Assembly (NCBI GenBank): GCA_024636835.1 | Contig: JAGXGH010000069.1 | Coordinates: 1-64,000 of the forward strand | Reading direction: 5' to 3' | Source of the DNA: Verrucomicrobiales bacterium | GTDB taxonomy: Bacteria > Verrucomicrobiota > Verrucomicrobiia > Verrucomicrobiales > SLCJ01 | DNA: 64,000 bases | Part shown: positions 1 to 8,208 of the stretch, one piece after another | How positions within the stretch are numbered: the first letter of the stretch is position 1 | Layout: every line of letters starts with the position of its first letter | Notes under the pieces: model-generated | What the model saw: only the letters and a program-made list of their open reading frames with translations | Told to the model about the DNA's origin: nothing | Databases searched by the model: none | Program-made: the position numbers and the translations under genes

Positions 1-37
1 CAAATAGACAATTTATAAAGCAGAACAAATCGGTCCT

Positions 38-148
38 GATCAACCGCCTACACGCCCAGGGTTCGAATGATTGACGTAACTACAACCTTTAACCTACAGT
101 CGGTGTGGCGCTGCCTGTAGGCGGTGCCAGACCTCGACGTTGTGCCAA
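38..148. repeat. Direct repeat copy 1, with inverted-repeat ends
   Basis: An imperfect ~107-bp block that recurs at 640-748. It carries a 9-bp perfect inverted repeat, CCGCCTACA at 44-52 and TGTAGGCGG at 116-124. The left part reads as the end of a previous coding frame (PDQPPTRPGFE then stop at 68-70), almost the same tail as the gene at 178-672. The layout repeat-gene-repeat, with the stop codon inside the repeat, resembles an integron gene cassette, but the canonical GTTRRRY core is absent. Confidence 0.75.
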
Positions 149-177
149 AAACCGGAAGTATGAAAGGCAAGCGTAGC

Positions 178-672
178 ATGAAACTCCTAATCGCCATACT
201 TTCGTTGCTCGCTTTGATCGGGACCTTCCTCTTTTTTATCTCATCTGGCGAGAGACCGAAGGCCGTAGTCCTTGTGCAGGGCGCTGGATCGATGGTTCCG
301 ATTGATCTTGATCAGTCATCGTCAGAGATAGCGAAGGATCTTGAGCCAGAGATTCTTCCTCTTTTTTTAAATCGCCCGGAGCAGAATGGCGCAATCGGCC
401 AAATACTGATTGCCCGACCGCAGCAGGATGCCACCACGAGTCCGCATACGGAATCGCAGATTAACACGCGTCTGAAGCTGCTCACTCCGATCGTTCTCTT
501 TCAAGTTGGTGGCGCCAGATACGAGTTTTCAACACTGAATAATGAAAATTACGAGCCTATCCATGATGGGCGCTTTGCATCGAAGCAAGAATGTATCTCA
601 TGGTTGGCGTCGCACATCAAATCTGCACAAGGCGGTGCTGGACAACCGCCTACAAGCCCCGAGTTTGAATGA
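178..672 (+). CDS. Hypothetical membrane-anchored protein between direct repeats
   Basis: A 164-residue protein with no family that I recognise. The start at 178 is preferred over the GTG at 124 because it begins a clean membrane or signal segment (KLLIAILSLLALIGTFLFF) right after a Met-Lys, and because the region 124-148 belongs to the flanking repeat. The rest is soluble and polar, so it is probably anchored in the membrane with the C-terminus outside. The last ~12 codons (QPPT..PEFE) and the stop lie inside the right-hand direct repeat, and the left-hand repeat encodes nearly the same tail. The gene therefore behaves like a cassette that exchanges with its repeat. Function unknown. Confidence 0.6.
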   Translation: MKLLIAILSLLALIGTFLFFISSGERPKAVVLVQGAGSMVPIDLDQSSSEIAKDLEPEILPLFLNRPEQNGAIGQILIARPQQDATTSPHTESQINTRLKLLTPIVLFQVGGARYEFSTLNNENYEPIHDGRFASKQECISWLASHIKSAQGGAGQPPTSPEFE

Positions 673-748
673 TCATCGTAACTACACCCTTAACCCACAG
701 TCGAAGTGGCCCTGCCTGTAGGCGGCGCCAGACCTAGACGTGTGGTGA
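640..748. repeat. Direct repeat copy 2, with inverted-repeat ends
   Basis: Second copy of the 38-148 block, with CCGCCTACA at 646-654 and TGTAGGCGG at 717-725. The stop codon of the upstream gene (670-672) is inside it. A small hairpin, AGGCGGT paired with ACCGCCT, overlaps the left edge. The arm sequences and arm-to-arm spacing are conserved (81 versus 80 bp) while the interior differs at scattered sites, as expected for a recombination site or a structured repeat. Confidence 0.75.
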
Positions 749-760
749 TGATCGCTCGGC

Positions 761-793
761 CACACTTTTACAAGTGTAGCTACGGGAGGGGTG
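761..793. repeat. CACTTTTACAAG dispersed repeat, copy A
   Basis: The block CACACTTTTACAAGTGTAGC followed by TACGGGAGGGG recurs in opposite orientation at 53881-53916. It contains a small hairpin, ACACTT / AAGTGT with a 4-nt loop. It lies between the cassette-like gene and the convergent DUF1501 gene. Two copies are certain; family size is unknown. Confidence 0.6.
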
Positions 794-809
794 AAGTCGC
801 CTCTTAACA

Positions 810-2258
810 TTAGGCGAATAGATCCATCACTGGGTTGCCCTTGCCGTCCTTGGTTGCGTAGAACGGTCGGCGCTCAATGTCGAAAACCGTCTTAGGGCTG
901 ATCCCCATGGCGGTGAAGATGGTCGCGTGAAGATCTTCGATGGAAACTGGATTCTCTGTCGTCACACACGGGCGTTCATCGGAAGTTTTTCCATACACTT
1001 GACCCTTCTTGATGCCTCCGCCGAACATCACCACTGAACTGCCACCGGTGAAGTGACGGTGCAGACCATACTGTTTGATGTCCTGGATAACGTCAGTTTT
1101 GGCGCGCGACTGGTCTTTGGCATTGGATCCAGGAGCACCTTCCATCATCATGTCACGACTGAACTCGGAGGCGATAATCACCAGTGTCCGGTCGAGCATT
1201 CCGCGCTCCTCAAGATCGCGGATCAGGCGTGCCACCGGACCATCCACCTCGGCGTGAAGACGCTCATAGGTCTTGTGGCCATTCTCGTGCGTATCCCAGT
1301 GTTTGAACGGGATATACTCGGTAGAGACCTCGACGAAGCGAGCGCCCTCTTCCACAAGACGCCGAGCGAGTAAACAACCGCGACCGAAGCGTCCGGTGTC
1401 GTAATCCTTGAGGGTATCCGGATCTTCGGCGGCAAGATCGAAGGCTTTGCGCTTCGGTGATCCGAGCAAGCGGTGGGCGGCGTCGAGCGAACGAAGCATC
1501 GACTCCTGATGGAAGTCGCTGAGTCCCTCCCCTTTCGGCGAGTTTTTCAGCATATCCTGCAGCGCACGATAGCGGCGCCCGAAGCGGTCCGGCCCCATCC
1601 CCTCGGGTGGACGCACGGCCTCGGCGGCTTTTTCCGGATAGGGTAAATTGAAGGGTGCAAATTCGGACCCGAAAAACCCACCGGTGGTGAAGGCCTTCAT
1701 TTCCTCGCTCTCACCGATGCCCTCAAGCCGCTGGCCTATATTGATAAAAGGCGGCATCACCTCATTGCGCGAGCCGAGCACCTTGGCCATCCATGCCCCG
1801 ATGTGCGGCGCGGCCACCGTCTGCGGCGGCACATATCCGGTATGCCAGTGATACTGATGGCGGGAGTGAAGGATGCTGCCTAGGTCGGGCTGGACATGCG
1901 AGCGGATGAGCGTTCCGCGATCCATGATCTTGGCGATTTCCGGCAGACCGGCAGAAATTTTCAGACCGTCGACAGAGCTATCCATCGCAGGAAACGTGCT
2001 GAAAATCTTTTCAACCGGTGTGCCAACTTCAAAAGGCACATAGGGCTTTGGATCGAAAGTCTCCGCGGCAGCCATCCCTCCGGCCATCCACAACAGGATA
2101 CAAGCATCCGCGCGCGCTGGCGGTTGATCGATCTTTTCCTCTGCACGAAGAAGCGGTGCGCCTCCGGCCAGAGTAAAGGCTGAGGCGGCACCCATCCGTC
2201 GGAGGAATTCCCGCCGGGTGAATTCGGGACGTGAGCTATCAAACCAGGATTCGTTCAT
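810..2258 (-). CDS. DUF1501 family protein, Tat-exported
   Basis: A 482-residue protein of the DUF1501 family, sulfatase-like alkaline-phosphatase-fold proteins abundant in Planctomycetes and Verrucomicrobia; their substrate is not established. The N-terminus has a twin-arginine signal (TRREFLRRMGAASAFTLAGG, about residues 14-33). Family blocks include LLWMAGGMAAAETFDPKP near the start, the H-W-D-T-H-E-N-G stretch in the middle and a C-terminal SIEDLHATIFTAMG block. Its start overlaps the stop of the upstream cytochrome-domain gene by 4 bp (ATGA), so the two are translationally coupled, as is usual for this pair. Length is normal and the frame is intact. Confidence 0.9.
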   Translation of the reverse strand: MNESWFDSSRPEFTRREFLRRMGAASAFTLAGGAPLLRAEEKIDQPPARADACILLWMAGGMAAAETFDPKPYVPFEVGTPVEKIFSTFPAMDSSVDGLKISAGLPEIAKIMDRGTLIRSHVQPDLGSILHSRHQYHWHTGYVPPQTVAAPHIGAWMAKVLGSRNEVMPPFINIGQRLEGIGESEEMKAFTTGGFFGSEFAPFNLPYPEKAAEAVRPPEGMGPDRFGRRYRALQDMLKNSPKGEGLSDFHQESMLRSLDAAHRLLGSPKRKAFDLAAEDPDTLKDYDTGRFGRGCLLARRLVEEGARFVEVSTEYIPFKHWDTHENGHKTYERLHAEVDGPVARLIRDLEERGMLDRTLVIIASEFSRDMMMEGAPGSNAKDQSRAKTDVIQDIKQYGLHRHFTGGSSVVMFGGGIKKGQVYGKTSDERPCVTTENPVSIEDLHATIFTAMGISPKTVFDIERRPFYATKDGKGNPVMDLFA

Positions 2259-4711
2259 CGGATATAGAAAAATTCGGGTTGCATGAATACGGTCCAGAGA
2301 AAGTCTGACACCCCCTCCTGAGGGGTGCCCTGAACGATCAACTCCGTTGCTGCTGCGCGTTCGTTGGTATTGGGCTTTCTGGACAAGGCGCTTAGGTAGA
2401 CACGCTCGATCAGGTCGTCAATCGGCTTGCCAGTGCCTAGCAGGGCGGTTGCGCCCTCGCTAAGCATCGAGGCGAACTCCGGGCCATTGGCAAGATGGAT
2501 AGCCTCAAGAGTGGTGAGCATATCGGGGCGACCAGAGACCACCTGATCGCGGTTGGGGCGGCCTAGCGCAGCTTGGAATGAATCGAGCCCGGTGAGAGCC
2601 GCCCGCACAGGGCGTCCATCCCATTGCTTCATGCCGCTAGCTTTGGCTACCACGTTCAAGTTTTTGGGCCCCTTCTGACTATTCACCACTTTCGGATCGA
2701 TCCAGTTGCCGGTGACATGACGCACGGAATCGACGAACTGCTCAGCGGTCAGTCGCTTCATGATTGGACCACTGAATTTACTGGAGCCATCGCTGGATAT
2801 CACACTCTGACTTTGATAAAGCCGTGAAGACACTATCAGCTTGATCACTTCTTTGATGTCGTAGTCCTTTTCGACGAGATAGATGGCGAGGTAGTCGAGC
2901 AAATCAACATTCCACGGCTCGGCATCGAGCATGTCCACGGACTCGACGATGCCTTGCCCGACCAAACGATCCCACAGACGGTTGACGATGGTCCGCGCCG
3001 TGCGGCCGTTCTCCGGGTGAGTAATCAATGCGGCAAGTTGCTCCAATCTCTTGTCGCGCGGCAGCTCTGAATCGATCTCACCGAGTTCGGGGAAGATCCA
3101 AGCCGCCTCAGCCATTTCGCCGGTCGGTTTGTCACAGCGGGTGAGCTCTAACTCTTTATCGGAATAAATCGCCGCCAGGCTATAGGCATCCTTGAGCTTC
3201 CACTGGTCGATGAAACTGTCGTGGCAAGATGCGCACTTCATGTTAATCCCGAGAAACACCTGCGAAACATTCTGCGAAAACTGCACCGCTTTGGTCTGGC
3301 TGGCATTCACTTCGCCACGCCACTCGATACCATCGATAAATCCGCGCGATTCCTCTTTCGGCGCGACGAGCTGTCGAACAAACTCATCATAGGGCATGTT
3401 CGAATAAAGCGCGCCGTAAAGCCAGCCGGTGATCCGCTTGCGCCCACCGGTGATGAAGCCCGTACCGTCGTAGGCATTGCGCAGAAGATCGTTCCAGAAA
3501 GTCAGCCAATGATCCGCGTAGTCCGCATTGCGCCCAAGGAGATCAGTGATCACTCCATCGCGTTTGTCGGGCGATGCATCAGCGAGGAAGGCAGACAGTT
3601 GCTCCGGCGTCGGTGGAAGACCGATCAGGTCAAGGTAGATACGGCGCAGGAAAGTTGCATCATCAAGCGCTTCAGGACTCTTTACACTGTTCTTCTCAAA
3701 CCAGTCATCCATGAGAAGGTCAACAGGGTTCGCACCGGCCAGTCCCTTAGGTAATTCCGGACGCCTCGGCTTCAGAGGTGCCTCGTAGCGATCTTTGCCA
3801 AAACTATAGCCGGGTTCCCAGGGCAACCCTTCAGCGATCCAACGTTCAATCAGCACGATTTGTTCCTCGGGAATCGGATCTTCACGCGAATCCAATGGCG
3901 GCATTCTATCATCCTCGTCATGAGTGCGCAGGAGTTGGATCAGCTCCGACTTATCCGGGTTTTTAAAGTCAACCACGTCCGAGTTGATAAAGATGTCCCT
4001 ATCATTCAGCGAAAAACCTCCCTTGGACTTCTCGCCCCCGTGGCATTCCATGCAGTTTTCACGCAGAATCGGCACGATTTGGTGTGCGAAGTCGATACCA
4101 CCAGAACCTTGGTCAGCGGCTCCAAGAAGACTGTCGGCATAGTTTTTGCTTTCTTCGTCCCCCTCCAGCCCCAGAGCTGTCTTTATCTCGGGAGGCATGT
4201 ATTTGGTGAGATAATTCTCTCCGTGTGTCAGTGAAGCCCCATAGTGCCCGGCGAAGCTTAACAAAATCACATTGATAATGAGCATGGGACGGTAAAGCCA
4301 CATCGCCTTTGGTTTTGAGCCCGCCCAATACCGCATGACCAGCAGCCAAGCGCACAGGACCGTTGTAGCCAAACCAAGCCATTGGTGATCCGTCAAAAGC
4401 TCTAGCTTGTCTTCGTAATCACCACTTGAGGCCAAGAGGAAACCCGCCACAACCGCGGGCACAGCGGATAGCATACTGAACCAGAGCAGGATTTCGCAAG
4501 CTTTCCCCAATTGATGCTTGGGGCGAATCCACTGAATGACCTCCATCACAAACAGCGCAATCAACGCCCCGATGGGCACATGAAGGATCAGGGGATGGAA
4601 ACGGCCAAAAAACAGCAGCAGCGTGTTGCTTCCGTCGCTGTTGATCGGGATGAACAGCAAAGCCACCAGTAACCCGGTCATCAAGACAGCAGCTGTTATA
4701 GCAAATTTCAT
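2255..4711 (-). CDS. Membrane PSD1-type cytochrome c / DUF1549 / DUF1553 protein
   Basis: An 818-residue protein. Residues 1-160 hold about four or five membrane helices resembling a DUF2231-type domain (FGRFHPLILHVPIGALIALF). A planctomycete cytochrome c domain follows with the haem site CMECH at 220-224, then DUF1549 (typical RRIYLDLIGLPPTPEQLSAFL) with a second CxxCH (CASCH), and DUF1553 to the end. Such proteins pair with DUF1501 proteins and are thought to act together outside the cytoplasm, but the reaction is unknown. It overlaps the downstream DUF1501 gene by 4 bp. The fused N-terminal membrane domain suggests the haem module is held at the membrane and linked to electron transport. 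Confidence 0.9.
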   Translation of the reverse strand: MKFAITAAVLMTGLLVALLFIPINSDGSNTLLLFFGRFHPLILHVPIGALIALFVMEVIQWIRPKHQLGKACEILLWFSMLSAVPAVVAGFLLASSGDYEDKLELLTDHQWLGLATTVLCAWLLVMRYWAGSKPKAMWLYRPMLIINVILLSFAGHYGASLTHGENYLTKYMPPEIKTALGLEGDEESKNYADSLLGAADQGSGGIDFAHQIVPILRENCMECHGGEKSKGGFSLNDRDIFINSDVVDFKNPDKSELIQLLRTHDEDDRMPPLDSREDPIPEEQIVLIERWIAEGLPWEPGYSFGKDRYEAPLKPRRPELPKGLAGANPVDLLMDDWFEKNSVKSPEALDDATFLRRIYLDLIGLPPTPEQLSAFLADASPDKRDGVITDLLGRNADYADHWLTFWNDLLRNAYDGTGFITGGRKRITGWLYGALYSNMPYDEFVRQLVAPKEESRGFIDGIEWRGEVNASQTKAVQFSQNVSQVFLGINMKCASCHDSFIDQWKLKDAYSLAAIYSDKELELTRCDKPTGEMAEAAWIFPELGEIDSELPRDKRLEQLAALITHPENGRTARTIVNRLWDRLVGQGIVESVDMLDAEPWNVDLLDYLAIYLVEKDYDIKEVIKLIVSSRLYQSQSVISSDGSSKFSGPIMKRLTAEQFVDSVRHVTGNWIDPKVVNSQKGPKNLNVVAKASGMKQWDGRPVRAALTGLDSFQAALGRPNRDQVVSGRPDMLTTLEAIHLANGPEFASMLSEGATALLGTGKPIDDLIERVYLSALSRKPNTNERAAATELIVQGTPQEGVSDFLWTVFMQPEFFYIR

Positions 4712-4928
4712 ATCAATACCTAGTGAATAAAAAGCGTATCTGGGGCGTTAAACTCGACGCCATGAAGCGTCAGACATGGGTATTCGCGAACAGATCCAGC
4801 ATTCTTTCATCGCTTGTCTCTGTCAATACGCATGGTTTTCAAATAACTATGATGGATCTGAGACGGTTTTCATAGATGATGAAATCGTCAAGAATCTCTT
4901 CAACGCCCAAAAACGTTTCCTCTTGGTA

Positions 4929-6281
4929 ATGACAACGCTCGGACATCGACTGGTCATGTGTTTGACACTTCTGACGGCAAGCTCTTTGGCTGCCGCGCCG
5001 AAAGTGCTCATCTTGGGTGACAGTCAGTCAGAGGAATACGAATTTGAGGCTGGGCCCGAGCCACTGTTTTCCAGTCCTGAGAGCAACCTCTTGGAATCCA
5101 ATATCCAAAACTGGGTCGAGATACTCTCCGACCGCAGAAAGAGCGATATCGACTTCGGTGAGTATAAATCTGACTACTTAGCCGATTTCGACATCCGCAA
5201 TGGAGGCTACGCCTACAATTGGAGCGTACCTGGGTTCGAAACCACAAATTTCATCAGCGTCATTAATCCCTTTTCTTTCAATCCCCTCTATCAATGGTCA
5301 CGACCGAGAATCGAGGACCAACTCGCAAACACCGTCGATTATGCCGTCATCTTCCTCGGTGGGAATGACGTGCGCAGTCGATATGGCGCATTTTACGACG
5401 ACACCGTCTCACAAAGCACACTCGACGACATCGTCGACCGACTGGAACAACTCGTCGACTTCGTGCAGGACGAGAACGGCAATGTAAAAATCATCGTCGT
5501 GAACATTCCCGACGTCGGGATCACTCCATCCAAAATCGCAGCCCATACGAATGCTACAAAACGCGCCATCGCATCGGCAACAATCGCCGCGTTGAACGCC
5601 GACATCGCCGCAATGGCAGCAAGTAAGGGCGCGATCATCGCCGATGTGTTTAGCCTCACCCAAGATCTCCGCGAAGGCGGGCCATCAGCGCTATTCTACA
5701 TCAACGGCACCAGCTTCATCAAAGATGGCGATCCCGAAAACCCACCGCTTTACCTTTTCGCTCGCGATGGATTTCACCCGACCACAGCCCCTCAGTCACT
5801 CTACGCGAATGCCATCATTGCCGCCTTGAACGCTCACGGCGAATCGATCGCACCCCTCACGATGCGAGAGATCCTCGGCAACATCCTTGGGCTAAACCCA
5901 GACCAACCGCTGGTCGACTACCTCGCATCATACGGACTTCCATCCGCATTATTCACAGCCGACGCAGATCTCGACGGACGCAGCAACGGCATAGAACTCG
6001 CACTTCAGACAAACCCAGCCATAGCCGACTCACCCGCCCTTTCAACAAGCATCGCCAACGCGACAGGCGGGCCGCAATTTGTCGTCCATTTCCAAAACGC
6101 CAACACCGCCAACGGCTACATCAACTTCGGCGCTCAATCGTCATCAACCCTAAAAGCAGGCGAATGGGCAAACGTTCCTACAGCGGACATCTCACCACAT
6201 ACCAGCGGCGGGATTGAAGTTCGCGTACCCTTCAGCGGGCCACGAAGGTTCGTCCGTCCCAAAGTATCGCAAGCGCCGTAA
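4929..6281 (+). CDS. Secreted SGNH/GDSL hydrolase
   Basis: A 450-residue SGNH-type esterase or lipase. After a signal peptide (MTTLGHRLVMCLTLLTASSLA) come block I GDSQS at residues 30-34, block III GGND, and block V DGFHP with the catalytic His. The start at 4929 is chosen because it begins the signal peptide; an ATG at 4776 would add 51 residues without signal character. The C-terminal ~130 residues are a separate beta-rich module starting with a calcium-binding-like DADLDGRSNGIELAL stretch, common at the ends of secreted verrucomicrobial proteins. A decayed copy of this gene lies at 8089-8195. Likely removes acyl groups from a glycan; substrate unknown. Confidence 0.8.
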   Translation: MTTLGHRLVMCLTLLTASSLAAAPKVLILGDSQSEEYEFEAGPEPLFSSPESNLLESNIQNWVEILSDRRKSDIDFGEYKSDYLADFDIRNGGYAYNWSVPGFETTNFISVINPFSFNPLYQWSRPRIEDQLANTVDYAVIFLGGNDVRSRYGAFYDDTVSQSTLDDIVDRLEQLVDFVQDENGNVKIIVVNIPDVGITPSKIAAHTNATKRAIASATIAALNADIAAMAASKGAIIADVFSLTQDLREGGPSALFYINGTSFIKDGDPENPPLYLFARDGFHPTTAPQSLYANAIIAALNAHGESIAPLTMREILGNILGLNPDQPLVDYLASYGLPSALFTADADLDGRSNGIELALQTNPAIADSPALSTSIANATGGPQFVVHFQNANTANGYINFGAQSSSTLKAGEWANVPTADISPHTSGGIEVRVPFSGPRRFVRPKVSQAP

Positions 6282-6287
6282 GCAAAC

Positions 6288-6410
6288 CCGGTTTCGAATA
6301 AAAAGATGACTATTCGCCGCGCATAAGTGACTCACGACAAATACCAATATTGGGTATCACTTGCCAATCGCGTGCCGCGCAGCGGTTTTACGCGACGCGC
6401 CAGGTCAATG
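6288..6410 (+). repeat. ATTCGCCGCGCA dispersed repeat, copy 1
   Basis: Begins CCGGTTTCGAATAAAAA, followed by ATGACTATTCGCCGCGCA and CTCACGA, and closely matches 47076-47131. A near-palindrome of the AATACCAA...TTGGTAT kind lies at 6339-6356. The 3' part differs from the other copies. It occupies the space between two convergent genes. Confidence 0.65.
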
Positions 6411-6429
6411 CCAGGAGTCGGTAGATCTA

Positions 6430-6460
6430 AATACCACTCGGGACATGCCCGAATGGTATT
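6430..6460. terminator. Hairpin between convergent genes
   Basis: AATACCACTCGGG and CCCGAATGGTATT pair over 13 bp with one mismatch and a 5-nt loop (ACATG). It sits between the ends of the SGNH gene and the oppositely oriented oxidoreductase gene, so it could serve both. There is no strong T-run on either side. The arms also begin and end like the AATACC dispersed palindrome. Confidence 0.5.
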
Positions 6461-6472
6461 GATCGGAGGAAT

Positions 6473-7738
6473 TTATACTTTTCCAGGAACCGGTGGCACT
6501 TCGGCAGGAAGTATGATCTCTCCCTTCTCGAAGGCAAGCGGATCGACTTGGCACTTGTAGTTATAGAATGGTGATTTTTCGTTTTGGGTCACGTCGACCC
6601 AACGAATCAACTGACCTGTATAAGAAGACATCCGACTCATGATGGCGACGAGTGTGGACTCGGCGATTTGCTTGGCTTCATTGCGCGGTTTGCCGGCACG
6701 CACGGAGGTAATCAGATCGATGTGTTCTTGCACCATGCCATGTTCGCTTTCAAGTATGATCTCGGCGATACTGACTTCTTTGCCATTCATTTTACCACCG
6801 CCAAAGCAGCTGCCTTCAGTGCCGGTAAACATCTCTCCAACCCGGCCATAAGCGCCGGCGAGCTGCCTGCACTGACTGTGAATGTGCACATCATCACCAA
6901 AATCGAGATCAACACTGAAGAAATCGAACTGGTTGCCCGTCACCCGCCGGGCGCGCCCGCCAAAACCAAGTGCTGAGACAGGAAGGCGCCCGAGAAACCA
7001 GATCGCAACGTCAATATTGTGAACGTGTTGTTCAACGATATGATCGCCGGAGAGCTCGGTAAAGTTGAGCCAGTTGCGGGTGATGTATTCGGTATCCGAC
7101 CAGCCGTCCTGGCGTTTCTTGATCCACGGAATGCGACCATTCCACTGGACTACGCCGCCTCTAATCTCGCCGATGGCTCCGGCGTCGATCTTGGCTTTGT
7201 TTTCAAGATAGTCTTTCTGGTGACGGCGCTGCGTCCCGGCGACCACACCGAGCCCCTTTTTCTTAGCCACTTCACCAGCAGCGATAACATCGCGGGCACC
7301 GACAGGATCGACGGCCACCGGCTTCTCGATGAAGCAATGCTTGCCGGCCTCGACCGCTGCCGCGAAATGCACCGGACGGAAGCCTGGAGGAGTCGCCATG
7401 ATCACGTATTCACAATCCGTGGCGAGCGCTTTCTTGTAGGCCTCATAGCCAATGAATTGCAGCTCCTTGGCCACTCCATGCTTTTTGGCTAGGGCGGAAA
7501 CCCGGTCTTCAAAGGCATCCGCCAAAGCGACGATTTCAGCATTAACGCCGAGGGTTTTACAGGCTTCGATAAAGTTATTGAGAGCACCCGACCCCCTGCC
7601 CCCACAGCCGATGACAGCCACTTTGATGGTGGAGCCATTGAGTTTTGATTGGGCTTTAAGCACGGGTGCCCCCGCGAAAGCGGCTCCGGCCAATGCGGTG
7701 GTGGTGATAAATCTGCGGCGATTGATTGGTTGGTTCAT
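6473..7738 (-). CDS. Gfo/Idh/MocA family oxidoreductase, Tat-exported
   Basis: A 421-residue NAD(P)-dependent sugar or inositol dehydrogenase-like protein. The N-terminus is a twin-arginine-type signal (NRRRFITTTALAGAAFAGAP). The Rossmann motif VAVIGCGGRGSG follows, with the family EKP motif (FIEKPVAVDP) and a C-terminal alpha/beta domain (GDHIVEQHVHNIDVAIWFLG). Exported members are common in Planctomycetes and Verrucomicrobia and are often beside glycan-degrading genes; they carry a tightly bound cofactor. The substrate cannot be read from sequence. Single gene, convergent with the SGNH hydrolase. Confidence 0.88.
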   Translation of the reverse strand: MNQPINRRRFITTTALAGAAFAGAPVLKAQSKLNGSTIKVAVIGCGGRGSGALNNFIEACKTLGVNAEIVALADAFEDRVSALAKKHGVAKELQFIGYEAYKKALATDCEYVIMATPPGFRPVHFAAAVEAGKHCFIEKPVAVDPVGARDVIAAGEVAKKKGLGVVAGTQRRHQKDYLENKAKIDAGAIGEIRGGVVQWNGRIPWIKKRQDGWSDTEYITRNWLNFTELSGDHIVEQHVHNIDVAIWFLGRLPVSALGFGGRARRVTGNQFDFFSVDLDFGDDVHIHSQCRQLAGAYGRVGEMFTGTEGSCFGGGKMNGKEVSIAEIILESEHGMVQEHIDLITSVRAGKPRNEAKQIAESTLVAIMSRMSSYTGQLIRWVDVTQNEKSPFYNYKCQVDPLAFEKGEIILPAEVPPVPGKV

Positions 7739-7931
7739 TGTCGTTTAGTCTTTTGGATTGATCGGTTTTTAGCGAGTCATCATCGATGGTCATATGAATT
7801 ACAGGGAATTACCCAGCTTTTCGGCCGGCAAGGATCGACATCTATGGCAAGAAGCGCAAGGGGGAGGAGGGCAGCGACATCTTCAGGCGGAGTGGTATGA
7901 ATCGTTGGTTTATGACTATCACTCACCGCGC

Positions 7932-7970
7932 CTAGTATAATCACGGGGTCTGATAAGGGATTATTACTAG
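7932..7970. promoter_or_regulatory. Inverted repeat upstream of the oxidoreductase gene
   Basis: CTAGTATAATC at 7932-7942 and GATTATTACTAG at 7959-7970 form an inverted repeat with one extra base and a 16-nt gap. It lies about 200 bp upstream of the gene starting at 7738. The CTAGTAT half-site resembles the one at 28039-28046, so an operator for a shared regulator is possible. Apart from this and the relic at 8089, nothing else is seen in 7739-8208. Confidence 0.4.
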
Positions 7971-8088
7971 AAATTTCCCTTTTTCGGATGGACTAGAACG
8001 CACTGGTCAAATTGTATGTGTCTCCATATTTACAACGAGCCATGGCATACGATCCAAGATTGTGAATTCCAGCCCCTAAAGCGATATC

Positions 8089-8195
8089 CTTGATTCCAAC
8101 ACCGAAAACTGGATCGAGATTCTATCCGACCGTAGAAAAGACGATATCAGCTTCGGAAGTTCGTCCGCCCGACTGGATCGCAAGCTCCGTGATCG
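8089..8195 (+). pseudogene. Relic of an SGNH hydrolase paralogue
   Basis: Bases 8089-8157 match the SGNH gene around 5090-5160 (AAAACTGG, TCGAGAT, TCCGACCG, GATATC..CTTCGG in the same order, roughly 80-85% by eye). Bases 8157-8195 match its last codons (AAGTTCGTCCG...TCGCAAGC.CCGT). About 1.08 kb of the middle is missing, so this is a decayed copy with an internal deletion. It lies just beyond the 3' end of the SASA gene at 8209. Confidence 0.7.
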
Positions 8196-8208
8196 CTCCA
8201 AGCAAGGT

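Noticed and set aside
44-124. Calling the flanking repeats true integron attC sites
   Set aside because: The GTTRRRY core is not present in either copy and no integrase is in the window, so only a resemblance is reported.
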